From positions 3,599,051 through 3,663,050 of the forward strand of contig NZ_CP124862.1 of assembly GCF_030013905.1 (NCBI RefSeq): 64,000 nt of DNA. Reading direction: 5' to 3'. Origin of the DNA: Petroclostridium sp. X23 (GTDB lineage Bacteria > Bacillota > Clostridia > SK-Y3). Below, in pieces: positions 36,803-45,628 of the stretch (position 1 is its first letter; each line of letters starts with the position of its first letter). The translations under genes and the position numbers were made by a program. The notes beneath the pieces are model-generated. The model searched no databases, was not told where the DNA came from, and worked only from the letters and a program-made list of their open reading frames with translations.

Positions 36803-36886
36803 ACAAGAAATGATATTGTTATTAATGGAGTGAGGAGTAGGAGGGGGAGGATTCTCCCCACTATTTTATATAAGGAAGTGAATTTG

Positions 36887-38009
36887 ATGTTGGAATTTGA
36901 ACAGTATAGGCTAGACCTAGAGGAGATTGAAGAGCATATCAATGAAATGGGGGCTTCACTTTGACATCGCTAAAGTGAAGAATGAGATTAAAGAGCTTGA
37001 GGAGCAATCAGCGGACCCGAACTTCTGGAATGATATGGACAATTCTCAAAAGATTCTGCAAAAGACAAAAGCACTCAAAGAAAAAGTACAGAGATTCGAA
37101 AATTTACAGCAGGAGTGGGAAGACCTGACAACACTTGTAGAGTTGGCGAATGAAGAAGAAGACCTTTCAGTACTTGGTGAAGTAAGTGAAGGATTCACAA
37201 AGCTTCAGAAAGACCTGGAAGACTTGAAGTTAGAGACGCTTTTGAGCGGGCCTTATGATAAGAATAATGCTATTCTTTCTCTTCATGCCGGTGCCGGCGG
37301 TACAGAAGCACAGGATTGGGTGGAGATGCTTCTAAGGATGTATACACGGTGGGCGGAACGCAGGGGATACAGCGTAAAAACCCTGGATTATCTGGCCGGT
37401 GATGATGCCGGTGTAAAAAGTGCCACTATACTTATTCAAGGGATTAATGCATACGGATATACGAAGAGTGAAAAAGGGGTACACCGACTTGTAAGGATAT
37501 CTCCTTTTGATGCTTCGGGAAGAAGACATACCTCCTTTGCATCCCTGGATGTAATGCCTGAAATCGATGATGATATTGAGATAGATATCAATCCGGAGGA
37601 TTTAAAAATAGATACATACCGCGCAGGCGGTGCGGGTGGTCAGCACGTGAATAAGACGGAGTCTGCCATCAGAATTACCCATATTCCTTCCGGCGTGGTA
37701 GTGCAGTGTCAGAATGAGCGTTCTCAGCATCAGAATAAGGATATTGCGATGAAGATGCTGAAGGCAAAGCTGGTCGAAATCAAAGAAAGAGAACAAAAAG
37801 AAAAGATCGAGGATATCAAAGGCGTACAGAAAGATATTGCATGGGGAAGCCAAATAAGATCTTATGTATTTCATCCGTATAACCTTGTCAAAGATCATCG
37901 TACTAATTATGAAATGGGAAATACCGGTGCAGTGATGGATGGGGAATTGGATGGTTTTATCAATGAATATCTTAAAGCTGCAAGTTTGGGGCAACTAAAC
38001 CTGAAGTAG
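36887..38009 (+). CDS. prfB: Peptide chain release factor 2 with programmed +1 frameshift
   Basis: RF2 terminates translation at UGA and UAA. The first 25 codons, from an ATG after AAGGAAG, end in CTT followed by an in-frame TGA and C (36959-36965). A +1 slip at CTT TGA C joins LEEIEEHINEMGASL to DIAKVKNEIKEL and gives a 373-residue protein. An internal GGGGG run precedes the slip site. Further on are the RF2 anticodon motif SPFD and the catalytic GGQ in AGGAGGQHVNKTESA. The shift autoregulates RF2 level, so the break is functional, not a mutation. Confidence 0.96.
36947..36965 (+). promoter_or_regulatory. prfB recoding site
   Basis: ATGGGGGCTTCACTTTGAC: a purine-rich internal Shine-Dalgarno-like G run, six bases of spacing, then CTTTGA with C as the following base. 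The UGA is read by RF2 itself, so scarcity of RF2 promotes the slip. Confidence 0.92.
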
Positions 38010-38059
38010 TGAATAATGAATAGTGAACAGTGAATAGTGAATAGTGAATAGTGAATAAC
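38007..38059. repeat. AGTGAAT-type array after prfB
   Basis: TAGTGAATAATGAATAGTGA followed by further AGTGAAT units, starting in the prfB stop codon. Confidence 0.75.
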
Positions 38060-38072
38060 AGATAGCATGTGT

Positions 38073-38142
38073 GTAGGGGTGACCTGTGGTCATTCGGAGT
38101 AATGATCTATAGTATTCCCGGACGACCACAGGTCGAACCTAC
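38073..38142. repeat. GACCTGTGGTC palindromic repeat
   Basis: GTAGGGGTGACCTGTGGTC on the left pairs with GACCACAGGTCGAACCTAC on the right. A related single arm is at 43715. Apart from a weak TTGACA at 38186, nothing else is visible in the 38010-38313 gap. Confidence 0.7.
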
Positions 38143-38313
38143 AGCAGTTGCTTTTAAGATGGAATTTATTTTTAGGTATAGTTTTTTGACATTTAACTGT
38201 TTAAAAACATATGAAAGCATGGTATTATATAATTAATTAATAAATGGAGCGAGGGAATCACTCATCACTTCCCACTCCCCACTCCCCCCACTAACGAGAA
38301 GGAGGTCTTTAAC

Positions 38314-38775
38314 ATGGCTAGTACGCAATTTGTTATCTTTAAGTTGGAAGATGAAGAATTTGGTGTTGAGATTATGAGAGTACGCGAGATCATTAAGCCG
38401 GTTCAGATTGTAAAAGTACCTAACACGCCAACGTTTATTGAAGGTATTATTAATCTTAGAGGAAGAGTTCACCCGATATTTAATTTAAGAAAAAAGTTTA
38501 AATTTGATACTAAGGCTTTTGATGATGATACTAAAATAGTAATTGTAAATGTAAATGATTCTAATGTTGGGTTTATCGTTGATCAGGTTAGTGAAATCGT
38601 ACGTATAGACAATGAACAGATTGAAGACGCTCCTGGATTAGTTACGGGAGTTAACCATAAGTACATAAGTGGTGTGGGGAAAATTGAAGATAGAATGATC
38701 ATACTGTTAGATTTGAATCTGGTCTTTACAGTAACAGAGCAGGAAGAGATAAAAGAATTAGCTGTTAATAGTTGA
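38314..38775 (+). CDS. cheW: Chemotaxis coupling protein CheW
   Basis: This 153-residue CheW-domain protein links chemoreceptors to the CheA kinase at the inner membrane. Typical segments are QFVIFKLEDEEFGVEIMRVR, PNTPTFIEGIINLRGRVHPI, FNLRKKF and NVGFIVDQVSEIVRID. AAGGAGG precedes the ATG. No other chemotaxis or flagellar genes are adjacent, so it is an isolated cheW. A hairpin terminator follows. Confidence 0.93.
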   Translation: MASTQFVIFKLEDEEFGVEIMRVREIIKPVQIVKVPNTPTFIEGIINLRGRVHPIFNLRKKFKFDTKAFDDDTKIVIVNVNDSNVGFIVDQVSEIVRIDNEQIEDAPGLVTGVNHKYISGVGKIEDRMIILLDLNLVFTVTEQEEIKELAVNS

Positions 38776-38778
38776 TCG

Positions 38779-38787
38779 TTATCCACA
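38779..38787 (-). promoter_or_regulatory. Isolated DnaA box
   Basis: TTATCCACA, a perfect consensus box, just after the cheW stop. A single copy may be chance. Confidence 0.3.
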
Positions 38788-38825
38788 TTAGTGTTAAAAA
38801 TTATAAATAAAGAATAAATAGTGAG

Positions 38826-38876
38826 AAATAGCCAATAATGAATGTAGAAATATTTGTTATTGGCTATTTTTATTAT
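38826..38876 (+). terminator. Terminator after cheW
   Basis: AAATAGCCAATAA pairs with TTATTGGCTATTT; TTTTATT follows. Confidence 0.8.
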
Positions 38877-38890
38877 GAAAGGGTGAGATA

Positions 38891-39139
38891 ATGAAAAGAA
38901 ATCTTGGCATAGTAGGCATAATGGTAGATAAAAGAACAGATGCGGCTCCAAGGGTACAAGAGGTACTTACCAAATTTGGTGATAGTATCGTTGGGAGATT
39001 CGGCATTCATGATCCGGGAGAAGAACAACACGGTCTCATCACATTAAATGTAAGAGACAAGGAAGACAAGATTCATCAACTAATGGGTGAACTGACTTCT
39101 ATTGAGGGAGTAGACGTAAAGAGCATGGAAATGAAGTAA
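38891..39139 (+). CDS. TM1266-family iron-only hydrogenase system regulator (ACT-like fold)
   Basis: This 82-residue protein has a ferredoxin-like ACT fold with the family hallmarks MKRNLGIVGIMVDKR, VQEVLTKFGDSIVGRFGIHD and GLITLNVRDKEDKI. Homologues usually sit with [FeFe]-hydrogenase maturation genes, but none is in this window. The precise function is not established. AAGGGTGAG precedes the ATG; a terminator with an eight-T run follows. Confidence 0.8.
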   Translation: MKRNLGIVGIMVDKRTDAAPRVQEVLTKFGDSIVGRFGIHDPGEEQHGLITLNVRDKEDKIHQLMGELTSIEGVDVKSMEMK

Positions 39140-39171
39140 TAAAATAGAGAATAATTCTCACTGAATAAAAC

Positions 39172-39211
39172 AGAGGCAGGAATTGAATCAAATTCTTTGC
39201 TTCTTTTTTTT
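39172..39211 (+). terminator. Terminator before prfA
   Basis: An imperfect stem GAGGCAGGAATTGAAT / AAATTCTTTGCTTC followed by TTTTTTTT. Confidence 0.7.
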
Positions 39212-39269
39212 GATAAAGTATGATATAATTTTATATTAGTGCAATATATTAAATGATTGAGGTGGATGA

Positions 39270-40340
39270 ATGTTTGATAAACTTGCTTTCATTGAAGAAA
39301 GATATGAGGATTTAAGCAAGAAGATAAGTGACCCGGAAGTAATTGCAGACCAGGAACAGTGGAGAAAATATTGTAAAGAGCATGCAGATATAACTCCTAT
39401 TGTTAATAAATATAGAGAGTATAAGGGTGTTAATGATACTCTGACTGAAGCGAAGCAATTGTTAAATGAGAAGCTGGATAAAGATTTTAAAGAAATGGTT
39501 GAATTAGAATTAGAAGAAAGCAAGGAAAAGATAGAGAAGATTAAAGAAGAGCTTAAAATTTTACTGCTTCCTAAAGATCCGAATGATGAAAAAAACGTTA
39601 TTGTTGAAATCCGTGGCGGTGCCGGTGGAGAAGAGGCGGCTTTATTTGCTGCAAGTTTATTAAGAATGTACTCAAGGTATGCTGAAAGAAAAAGATGGAA
39701 GGTAGAGATGATGAATTCCAATGCTACCGACATCGGAGGATTTAAAGAAGTAGCTTTCATGATTGAAGGACAAGGAGCTTACAGCAGGTTAAAGTTCGAG
39801 AGCGGTGTACACAGAGTTCAGCGAATTCCTTCAACAGAGTCTGGTGGAAGAATCCATACGTCCACGGTTACTGTGGCAGTTCTTCCCGAGGTAGAGGATG
39901 TTGAAGTTGAAATAAATCAAAATGATCTTAGAATTGATGTGTTCAGAGCAGGAGGGCCCGGGGGACAATGTGTAAACACAACTGACTCCGCGGTAAGGGT
40001 TACGCATTTGCCAACAGGGCTGGTAGTATCTTGCCAGGATGAGAAATCCCAGCACAAAAACAAAGATAAGGCTATGAAGATCTTGCGTTCCAGACTATAT
40101 GACCTGATGCAGGAGCAGCAGCATTCGGAAATTGCTCAAGCTAGGAAGAGTCAAGTAGGAACAGGCGATCGGAGTGAAAGAATCCGCACATATAACTTTC
40201 CTCAAGGAAGAGTGACTGACCATCGTATCGGACTTACACTGCACAAAATAGAAGCGGTTTTAGACGGTGATTTAGACGAATTGATCGATGCGTTAGTTAC
40301 CACTCATCAAAGTGAAAAGCTCAATGCAGAGCCTGCATAA
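39270..40340 (+). CDS. prfA: Peptide chain release factor 1
   Basis: This 356-residue RF1 ends translation at UAG and UAA. The codon-reading tripeptide region is [10 protein letters not shown] and the catalytic loop is [17 protein letters not shown] near residue 230. The length is standard. The ATG follows GAGGTGG. The modifying methyltransferase gene prmC, often next to prfA, is not in the window. prfB is only 1.3 kb upstream. Confidence 0.97.
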   Translation: MFDKLAFIEERYEDLSKKISDPEVIADQEQWRKYCKEHADITPIVNKYREYKGVNDTLTEAKQLLNEKLDKDFKEMVELELEESKEKIEKIKEELKILLLPKDPNDEKNVIVEIRGGAGGEEAALFAASLLRMYSRYAERKRWKVEMMNSNATDIGGFKEVAFMIEGQGAYSRLKFESGVHRVQRIPSTESGGRIHTSTVTVAVLPEVEDVEVEINQNDLRIDVFRAGGPGGQCVNTTDSAVRVTHLPTGLVVSCQDEKSQHKNKDKAMKILRSRLYDLMQEQQHSEIAQARKSQVGTGDRSERIRTYNFPQGRVTDHRIGLTLHKIEAVLDGDLDELIDALVTTHQSEKLNAEPA

Positions 40341-40377
40341 TGAATGATTCGGATTACAGATTAAGAGGGGGGTCAAA

Positions 40378-40788
40378 ATGTACGTACTTTTTATCGTTCT
40401 CAACGAGGTGGAATACTTGACTCAAATTTTAACAGAAATGAAGAGTTTAGGCTTAAGAGGAGCAACCGTTATCGACACCATGGGTTCTAAGAAGATACTA
40501 AATAGAGATATGGAAAGCATGTCTTTTCTTAATGGAATTGTGAGGGCATTAGAGGGAGACAACAGGGCAAACAAAACGGTTTTCTCTGTTATTGAAAGAA
40601 AAGAACAGGTTGAAAACGCAATGGATGCAATAGAGAAGATATTAGGCGGAAATATGAAAAAGCCTAATAAGGGAATTATGTTTGTTTTACCGGTTACACA
40701 TCTAAGAGGCGGAGAATTGGAAAGACACATCGAGAGCAGAGAGAAAAAAAATATCCTGAAGAAAGAATACGAAAGCGAATACTATTAA
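40378..40788 (+). CDS. PII-like signalling protein 1
   Basis: This 136-residue protein has a PII-type beta-alpha-beta fold: MYVLFIVLNEVEYLTQILTE, then GATVIDTMG leading into a T-loop-like region, TVFSVIERKEQVENAMDAIE, and a last strand block NKGIMFVLPVTHLRGGELE resembling the PII carboxy-terminal motif. The T-loop lacks the usual uridylylation tyrosine pattern. A paralogue follows at 40922 and a CPA2 antiporter at 41482. It probably binds a small ligand and controls the transporter, by analogy with PII-like/transporter pairs. AGAGGGGGG precedes the ATG. Confidence 0.75.
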   Translation: MYVLFIVLNEVEYLTQILTEMKSLGLRGATVIDTMGSKKILNRDMESMSFLNGIVRALEGDNRANKTVFSVIERKEQVENAMDAIEKILGGNMKKPNKGIMFVLPVTHLRGGELERHIESREKKNILKKEYESEYY

Positions 40789-40790
40789 GT

Positions 40791-40903
40791 AGTTAATAGT
40801 GGATAATGAGTAGTACCCAAATTGGAGTAAATGATTGAACAGTATAATTACACCAACAGATTGATTGCAAACGTCCACTATTCACTATTAATTATTAATT
40901 GCA
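40791..40903. repeat. Inverted AGTGAAT-type arrays between PII-like genes
   Basis: AGTTAATAGTGGATAATGAG on the left and CACTATTCACTATTAATTAT on the right form an inverted pair about 60 bases apart, filling the space between the two paralogues. Confidence 0.65.
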
Positions 40904-40921
40904 CTTCTGGGGGGATGCTTG

Positions 40922-41296
40922 ATGTATGTGATGTTTGCTGTTATTAATGATGTAAGAAAAGTTAAACCGGTCATTAATAAGTTGAGAGAGCTGGGAATAA
41001 AAGGAGCTACTATTGTTGATACGATGGGGGGCGGCACTTACTGTGCACATTATTCAGGCCATCGGCCGGCGATCGGTTCTGCATACAGAACCATGAATGA
41101 TGCAGGTACTTTTAATAAAACTATAATATCTGTGGTATATTGCGAGAAACATGTTTTAGCTGCTATGGACGCCATTGAAGAGATACTGGGAGGAAATATG
41201 AAAAAGTCCGGTTCGGGGATCATATTTACCGTACCCACTGTGGATTTCCGGGGCGGTGAGCTGGACAGATATTTAAGAGATCATAATTGTTTGTAA
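40922..41296 (+). CDS. PII-like signalling protein 2
   Basis: This 124-residue paralogue of the upstream protein shares MYVMFAVINDV, KGATIVDTMG, AMDAIEEILGGNMKKSG and GIIFTVPTVDFRGGELDRYL. The loop between strands 2 and 3 is longer and different (GGGTYCAHYSGHRPAIGSAY), with a cysteine, histidines and tyrosines that could bind metal or be modified. Two paralogues with different loops suggest a heteromeric or two-input sensor. Linkage to the antiporter gene 185 bases downstream is the main functional clue. Confidence 0.75.
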   Translation: MYVMFAVINDVRKVKPVINKLRELGIKGATIVDTMGGGTYCAHYSGHRPAIGSAYRTMNDAGTFNKTIISVVYCEKHVLAAMDAIEEILGGNMKKSGSGIIFTVPTVDFRGGELDRYLRDHNCL

Positions 41297-41481
41297 GCTA
41301 GGGACTTCCTATTATGCAGTGTCGTATAATGGATGAGGGGTGGTAACTTCCTTTATTGGACAGTGCTTAAATAGAGAATTCCCTATTTCTATGCTTTTTT
41401 AACGATTAGCGGGGACGTAATACACTTTATGTTTTAGCTGAATAGAAAACAAATATTAGAAAAGAAATTGGGTGATGTTTC

Positions 41482-42720
41482 GTGGAGGGAAAAGAAATAT
41501 TATTACAGCTTGCTTTGATATATGTGTTTGCTAGAATAGGGGGATATATAAGCCATAAATTACATCAACCGGTAGTTTTAGGTGAGATGATTATGGGGAT
41601 TATCATTGGGCCATCGGTGTTGGGTTTATTTCATATGAATGAAGTACTGCATGTTTTTTCAGAGCTTGGTGTAATTCTGCTAATGTTTATAGCCGGATTG
41701 GAAACAAACGTAAGTGAACTAAAGTCATCAGCCAAGTCCTTTACTGTCATTGCGCTGGGTGGTGTAATTCTTCCTTTTATATTCGGATATGCTGTGTGTT
41801 ATGCTTTCGGAGTGCATAAGTTCTCAGAAGCTGCCTTTGTTGGTCTGATTCTTACGGCAACAAGTGTAAGTATTACCGTTCAGACATTGAGAGAACTGAA
41901 ACAGCTCAAAAGCAAACAAGGTATGGGAATACTTGGTGCGGCGATTATTGACGATGTAATGGGAATTGTCCTGCTGGCGATACTAATGGGAATGGTTACG
42001 GGAGATAGCAATATTGGCGCTACCATTCTTAATATTGTTATATATTTTGGTGTTGTATTTGTATTTGGCTTTATATTTCAAAGGATTGTTAACAACTATG
42101 GATATACACTGAATTTGTCGGGAAGTATCACGATTATAGGGCTTATCATGTGTTTGATTTTAGCGTATTATGCTGAAAAAGCGGAAATCGCTGCAATTAC
42201 AGGGGCATATTTGGCAGGTGTGATTTTATCCACTACCTCTTATAGGACGAAAATATCTCATAATATTGAGATTTCAGCGTATCTTATATTCACTCCTATT
42301 TTCTTTGTTGGGATTGGTATGAGTACAGAGATTAAAAATATTGGGGCTTCTACGCTGGCATTTGCGATGGTAGCGCTAATCACCGCAGTGTTGTCCAAAG
42401 TGATCGGTTGTGGCGCGGGTGCGAGGATGATGGGATATAAACTGAAGCAATCGCTGCAAATTGGGGTAGGAATGGTATCCAGAGGAGAAGTCGCGCTTAT
42501 TGTTACATCGGTTGGACTGAAACAGGGAATTATCGAGTCACGGTTATTTACGGTAATGGTACTGGTCGTGGTCTTAACTTCCTTGGTAACACCTCCGCTG
42601 CTGAAATGGACTTTTAAAGGGGAGCCTGAAGCAGATACGGCGTTTTTTGACGCTGAGGAAGAAGATGAAGAACATGAAGGCAACCATAACAAACAAAATG
42701 CTGAATTAGCGAATATATAA
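41482..42720 (+). CDS. CPA2-family cation:proton antiporter
   Basis: This 412-residue protein has about 12 membrane segments and CPA2 (KefB/GerN/NapA) features: YISHKLHQPVVLGEMIMGII, FIAGLETNVSELK, and the ion-site motif AAIIDDVMGIVLLAIL near residue 155. It exchanges Na+ or K+ for protons. There is no carboxy-terminal TrkA-N nucleotide domain, only a short acidic tail rich in E, D, N and Q. Regulation by the two PII-like proteins upstream is inferred. The GTG start follows GGGTGATG weakly. Spore-germination antiporters such as GerN belong to the same family. Confidence 0.88.
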   Translation: MEGKEILLQLALIYVFARIGGYISHKLHQPVVLGEMIMGIIIGPSVLGLFHMNEVLHVFSELGVILLMFIAGLETNVSELKSSAKSFTVIALGGVILPFIFGYAVCYAFGVHKFSEAAFVGLILTATSVSITVQTLRELKQLKSKQGMGILGAAIIDDVMGIVLLAILMGMVTGDSNIGATILNIVIYFGVVFVFGFIFQRIVNNYGYTLNLSGSITIIGLIMCLILAYYAEKAEIAAITGAYLAGVILSTTSYRTKISHNIEISAYLIFTPIFFVGIGMSTEIKNIGASTLAFAMVALITAVLSKVIGCGAGARMMGYKLKQSLQIGVGMVSRGEVALIVTSVGLKQGIIESRLFTVMVLVVVLTSLVTPPLLKWTFKGEPEADTAFFDAEEEDEEHEGNHNKQNAELANI

Positions 42721-42725
42721 AGATA

Positions 42726-42765
42726 AAAAATGCCGGTATAGGTTAGGCCTTATACCGGCATTTTT
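42726..42765. terminator. Bidirectional-type terminator after antiporter gene
   Basis: AAAAATGCCGGTATA pairs perfectly with TATACCGGCATTTTT around a 10-nt loop. Confidence 0.85.
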
Positions 42766-42847
42766 ATTTTCTGCCAACTTTCTCCTTCTATTACCCACGA
42801 TATATGAATAAAATGTTACAGGTATATTTGTGGGAGGTACACGGATC

Positions 42848-43594
42848 ATGGAGCGTTTATGGATGATTACATTGATAGGTTTTGCCGCAGGAATGCTAGG
42901 CACCGGGATTGGCGGAATAGGGTCTTTTTTTCTTGATAGAAAAGGCAATCGATTTATGAGCTTTATTTTAGAATTTTCTGCAGGACTGATGATGGCAGTG
43001 GTATGTTTTGATTTGCTGCCGCATGCTTTTGAATTGGGGGGCTTGGAGTGGACGCTTATCGGTATTGTTTTTGGTGTTGCTGTAATTGTTTATCTGGATA
43101 ATTTTATAAAAACAATGAAGTTCGGAAGAAAGTTAAAAGTGGTTAACAGTAGATTACTGCGGGTAGGAATGCTAATGATAATAGGTGTTGCATTACATAA
43201 TTTTCCGGAAGGCGTAGCGATTGGTTCGGGGTTTGATGCGTCAGTAAAGCTGGGCATCAGTTTAACATTTGTCATTGCAGTACACAATATTCCGGAAGGG
43301 CTTGCGGTCGCGTTGCCTATGAAGGCTGGGGGCTTGGGAAATTTAAAAGTTTTTATATACACTTTGTGCGCGGGGATCCCTATGGGAATAGGCGCATTTA
43401 TAGGGGCTGTGCTGGGTGAAATATCTCAAGAAGTAATCTCAATTTGTCTTGGATTTGCAGGAGGAGCAATGCTGTATATAGTATGCGGCGATCTGATCCC
43501 GGAATCAAAGAATATGTATAAAGGGAGATTATCGACAATAGGGAATATATTGGGTATAATATTAGGGATAATAATTTCTGTGGGAACACACTAG
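42848..43594 (+). CDS. ZIP-family metal transporter
   Basis: This 248-residue protein has about eight membrane segments. Metal-site motifs are HNFPEGVAIGSG near residue 119 and HNIPEGLAVALP near residue 148, the paired signature of ZIP importers and related zinc/iron permeases. FDLLPHAF near residue 57 is also typical. It probably imports Zn2+ or another divalent ion. GGGAGGT lies before the ATG; an earlier in-frame start would have no ribosome site. Confidence 0.92.
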   Translation: MERLWMITLIGFAAGMLGTGIGGIGSFFLDRKGNRFMSFILEFSAGLMMAVVCFDLLPHAFELGGLEWTLIGIVFGVAVIVYLDNFIKTMKFGRKLKVVNSRLLRVGMLMIIGVALHNFPEGVAIGSGFDASVKLGISLTFVIAVHNIPEGLAVALPMKAGGLGNLKVFIYTLCAGIPMGIGAFIGAVLGEISQEVISICLGFAGGAMLYIVCGDLIPESKNMYKGRLSTIGNILGIILGIIISVGTH

Positions 43595-43595
43595 A

Positions 43596-43681
43596 TAGTT
43601 AATAATTAATAGTGAATAATTAATAGTGAAGAGTGAGCAGTGAATAGTTAAAAATGGACAATGTACAATGGACAATGTACA
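43596..43681. repeat. AGTGAAT and ACAATGGACAATGT arrays
   Basis: TAATAATTAATAGTGAATAA units followed by AATGGACAATGTACAATGGA units. The same two motifs occur together at 51372 and 56049. Confidence 0.7.
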
Positions 43682-43710
43682 ATAAAGAGAAACGGAATAC
43701 AGTGGATTGC

Positions 43711-43975
43711 AGGGGGCGACCTGTGGTTGTCCGCAAATACGGCAGGTTACCAATGCGGACGGCCATGCCGTCTCTTAACACTTTTAGAGATAGTCAAAAA
43801 GTCCGATTTAGCACGAAGAGGAAGTCGGACATGGGGACTGGTCTGCTGTCAGGCCTGGTTTTTGGCCGGACTGCGGCCCTGTCCCCATGTCAGATTTCCG
43901 AACGATGAAGCACTTTTTCAGCGGTTTCGGACTGTCCACATGTTTGATTTCCGAACGATTAAGCACTTTATCATG
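43711..43975. repeat. Diverged long hairpin repeats, copy B
   Basis: CGACCTGTGGTTGTCCGC is followed by CCGATTTAGCACGAAGAGG and a stem of GACATGGGGAC against GTCCCCATGTC (43829-43890), then two copies of GATTTCCGAACGATNAAGCACTTT (43893 and 43947). It is related to copies A, C and D. No gene is supported here; a long open frame joined to the next gene is spurious. Confidence 0.65.
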
Positions 43976-44020
43976 CCATTAATAAACGAATTAATTAATA
44001 TTTTCATTGGAGTGAGGGTA

Positions 44021-45073
44021 TTGAAGACTGAGATACTGAGGATAAATCCGGTGCAGCCGGAAATGGATAAGATCGAATATGCCGCGAAGGTCTTGAGGGA
44101 CAATGGGACGGTCGCATTTCCAACCGAAACAGTTTATGGTTTGGGTGCGAATGCTTTAAATGAGCAAGCTGTGCATAAGATATTTCATGCAAAAGGCCGT
44201 CCGGCAGATAATCCGCTGATTATACATATTTCGGATTTGATTGAGTTGGACAAGCTGGTAGCAGGCACAACGGAAACTGTGCAAAAATTGGCATCCGCTT
44301 TCTGGCCTGGGCCGCTTACAATTATCATGAAAAAATCCGATATCATACCTAAAATTATTACGGCAGGGCTGGATACGGTGGCAGTTCGTTTTCCCTCTCA
44401 TTCTGTGGCGCGTAGCCTGATAAAGGCTTCCGGATTGCCGATAGCGGCTCCTAGTGCCAATAGTTCCGGTAAGCCCAGTCCGACCATAGCGCAGCATGTA
44501 ATAGATGATTTGTTGGGAAAGGTTGATATGATCATAGATGGGGGGCCGACGGAAGTAGGGTTGGAATCTACAGTGATTGATACTACGGATGAAATTCCTG
44601 TATTGTTAAGACCGGGAGGAATCACTATCGAGCAGCTCAGAAATGTTTTGGGAGAGGTGCATGTAGATACCGCTGTTACGCGAGAAATAGATAAAAGCAC
44701 TATTCCGCGCTCGCCGGGAATGAAATATACACATTATGCACCAAATGCGCAAGTGATTATTATTGAAGGAAATAGACAGAAAGTAATAGAGACAATAAAC
44801 CAAATGACGGAGGAGAAACGCAGTCAAGGGATGAAGGTAGGGGTGATGTCGGTTGATGAAACAGCTTCGTTATATCACGCCCATCATGTACTATCGGTGG
44901 GAAGTGAGGGGAATCCCCAATCCATTGCTGCCAATCTGTTTCATACACTGCGGAAATTTGATGAACTGGGTGTAGACATTATATATGCCCAATCAGTAAA
45001 TGAGCAGGGAATAGGGATGGCTATAAGAAATAGGTTGAATAAAGCGGCGGGATATAATATTGTTAGAGTATAG
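44021..45073 (+). CDS. L-threonylcarbamoyladenylate synthase (Sua5/TsaC type)
   Basis: This 350-residue enzyme makes threonylcarbamoyl-AMP for t6A modification of ANN-decoding tRNAs. The YrdC domain spans residues 15-210 (GTVAFPTETVYGLGANA, KGRPADNPLIIHI, PLTIIMKKS, RFPSHSVARSLIKASGLPIA, PSANSSGKPSPT), followed by a linker (SPGMKYTHYAPNA) and the Sua5 domain. The start is TTG, with GGAG eight bases upstream; the open frame extends further into repeat DNA but that part is not conserved. TsaD is encoded 3.5 kb downstream. Confidence 0.93.
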   Translation: MKTEILRINPVQPEMDKIEYAAKVLRDNGTVAFPTETVYGLGANALNEQAVHKIFHAKGRPADNPLIIHISDLIELDKLVAGTTETVQKLASAFWPGPLTIIMKKSDIIPKIITAGLDTVAVRFPSHSVARSLIKASGLPIAAPSANSSGKPSPTIAQHVIDDLLGKVDMIIDGGPTEVGLESTVIDTTDEIPVLLRPGGITIEQLRNVLGEVHVDTAVTREIDKSTIPRSPGMKYTHYAPNAQVIIIEGNRQKVIETINQMTEEKRSQGMKVGVMSVDETASLYHAHHVLSVGSEGNPQSIAANLFHTLRKFDELGVDIIYAQSVNEQGIGMAIRNRLNKAAGYNIVRV

Positions 45074-45098
45074 TCTGTTTAAAAGAAGGGTGGAGCAC

Positions 45099-45581
45099 AT
45101 GAATAAGAAAATAAACATATTATTTGTCTGTACCGGTAATACTTGCAGGAGTAGTATGGCGCAAGTGCTTTTTGAAGAAATGGTGAAAGATCATGGGATA
45201 GAAGGAATAGAAGTGCTGTCTGCGGGAACGTCTGTGTTTTATCCTTCCGGTGCAAGTGAAAAGGCCATACAGGTGATGAGGGACAAAGGGATAGATTTGA
45301 CACAGCATCGTGCTCAGCAGGTCACATGTGAAATGATAGGTCAGGCGGATCTCATTCTTACCATGACAAACAATCATAGGCAAGCACTAGTGACGATGTG
45401 TCCGGAGGCGGCAGATAAGATTTTTACATTAAAGGAATATGCATATGGGATGCGGCCTAATGATGTTGTGGATATAAGTGACCCTTTCGGACTGTCCATA
45501 GAACACTATAGTATTTGTTCGGACCAGATAGTTCAGGCATTGGAAAAGGTTGTTGAGAAGATAAAAAACGAAAATGCTTAG
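45099..45581 (+). CDS. Low-molecular-weight protein arginine/tyrosine phosphatase
   Basis: This 160-residue phosphatase has the active-site loop CTGNTCRSSMA near residue 11 and the general acid in DISDPFG near residue 128. The threonine after the second cysteine position is typical of YwlE-type arginine phosphatases. In Bacillus ywlE lies downstream of the Sua5 gene ywlC, the same order as here, which supports a YwlE-like role. GGGTGGAG precedes the ATG. Confidence 0.9.
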   Translation: MNKKINILFVCTGNTCRSSMAQVLFEEMVKDHGIEGIEVLSAGTSVFYPSGASEKAIQVMRDKGIDLTQHRAQQVTCEMIGQADLILTMTNNHRQALVTMCPEAADKIFTLKEYAYGMRPNDVVDISDPFGLSIEHYSICSDQIVQALEKVVEKIKNENA

Positions 45582-45628
45582 GAATGACGCAATAATTATT
45601 TTGTTATTCCTAAATAGAAGGAGAGTTT

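Noticed and set aside
36927..38009. prfB as a frameshift pseudogene or as a gene starting downstream of the stop
   Set aside because: The CTT TGA C context and the well-matched amino-terminal 25 residues show programmed recoding.
43661..44020. Long amino-terminal extension of the Sua5 reading frame
   Set aside because: It runs through diverged repeat DNA, has no ribosome site and no homology to Sua5; the TTG at 44021 with GGAG upstream is a better start.
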